Of a DNA stretch of 15,594 nucleotides, positions 15,217-15,594 are shown one piece after another. Positions within the stretch are counted from its first letter, which is position 1, and each line of letters begins with the position of its first letter. This DNA comes from Reyranella sp. (GTDB lineage: Bacteria; Pseudomonadota; Alphaproteobacteria; Reyranellales; Reyranellaceae): positions 1-15,594 of the forward strand of contig SCVT01000695.1 of the NCBI GenBank assembly GCA_004296815.1, in the 5' to 3' direction. The notes below the pieces were generated by a model. The model ran no database searches, was not told the origin of the DNA, and saw only the letters and a list, made by a program, of their open reading frames with translations. The position numbers and the translations under genes are program-made.

Positions 15217-15594
15217 ACGGTTTCTTCCTGACCTGCCACCACTATGTCCATTGCCTTCAGGTTCGCCCGCGTCGCCTGGCTGAGCTGCAGCCTGGCGGCC
15301 CCCGCCGCGCGGGCTGCCCTGTCCACGATATCGTGAAAGCCTTCGAGAGAGGAATCGACCTTGACCAGCCGGCCGCCCGCCGAGCCGACGCTGAGCTGCA
15401 TCCAGCCGTCGGAGCGGTCGCGCTTGGTCGAGAAGTAGCTGAGCTTCATGCGGTCCAGCCGGCTCCATTCGACCACGGTGCCGGTCGGCCCGTCGGCACA
15501 GAGCGTGTCGGGGCCGAGGATGTAGCGGGTGCGATGACGCAGCGCGGTGCGGGCGAAGAACAGGGCGAACAGGGCGAAGCCCGCCGCGAGGATA
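15213..15594 (-). CDS. Small membrane protein of unknown function (possible bacterial PH-like domain), 5' end outside window
   Basis: 126 codons are visible and the start lies beyond base 15594. The window edge opens inside a hydrophobic helix (ILAAGFALFALFFARTAL), followed by a small domain: RYILGPDTL, then GTVVEWSRLDRMKLSYFS, WMQLSVGSAGGRLVKVDSSLEGF and a C-terminal helix DIVDRAARAA. The order membrane helix, RYxLGPDxL, a Trp-containing strand and glycine turns resembles bacterial PH-like membrane proteins, but this is a guess from pattern only. The stop overlaps the ATPase start (ATGA), so it is probably co-transcribed with the importer. A GTG at 15476 could be mistaken for its start. The reading frame stays open upstream through a good membrane helix, so I take the longer, truncated gene. 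Confidence 0.7.

Noticed and set aside
15217..15468. N-terminal extension of the fused ATPase to 15468
   Set aside because: It overlaps the upstream small membrane protein gene in another frame. The ATG at 15216 with AGGAAG and the ATGA overlap is the better start.

Overview
This is a gene-dense, strongly GC-rich window in which every convincing gene lies on the minus strand, so it reads from right to left. Codon usage, the system I cytochrome c maturation genes and the permease/ATPase types point to an alphaproteobacterium. A Rhodospirillales- or Reyranella-like soil or water organism is my guess, but the sequence does not prove it. No tRNA, rRNA, insertion sequence, integrase or CRISPR array is visible.

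Right part (15594 to 11084): a tightly packed peptide/nickel-family ABC importer operon. A small membrane protein cut by the window edge (PH-like fold guessed) overlaps by ATGA a 651-residue fused double ATPase (DppD-DppF arrangement). A DppB-type permease and a DppC-type permease with a long extra periplasmic loop follow. No substrate-binding protein is in the window.

Gap 11083 to 10748: 336 bases without a protein gene, but rich in structure. It holds hairpins at the end of the ABC operon, a 23-base motif also found between ccmE and ccmF, an AT-rich stretch with two perfect palindromes and a possible -10 box, then a run of C-rich-loop hairpins ending in a textbook intrinsic terminator 22 nt before the ccmA start. 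This is either a small RNA or an attenuating leader of the ccm operon, and it is the most interesting part of the window.

Middle (10747 to 3740): a complete ccmABCDEFGHI operon for cytochrome c maturation. CcmAB and CcmC with CcmD load heme onto CcmE and release it. CcmG and CcmH handle apocytochrome thiols. CcmF, CcmH and CcmI ligate heme to the apocytochrome in the periplasm. The genes overlap or are separated by a few bases, except for a roughly 205-base gap between ccmE and ccmF that holds a 151-base imperfect palindromic element.

Left part (3623 to 1): a signalling cluster of a membrane-bound, three-PAS histidine kinase, a stand-alone receiver protein, and the start of a second membrane sensor protein that overlaps the receiver gene by ATGA and runs off the window. 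They probably form one phosphorelay, with an unknown signal.

The proteins are recognisable families. The candidates for something undescribed are RNA- and DNA-level: the ccmA leader or small RNA, and the dispersed palindromic repeat.
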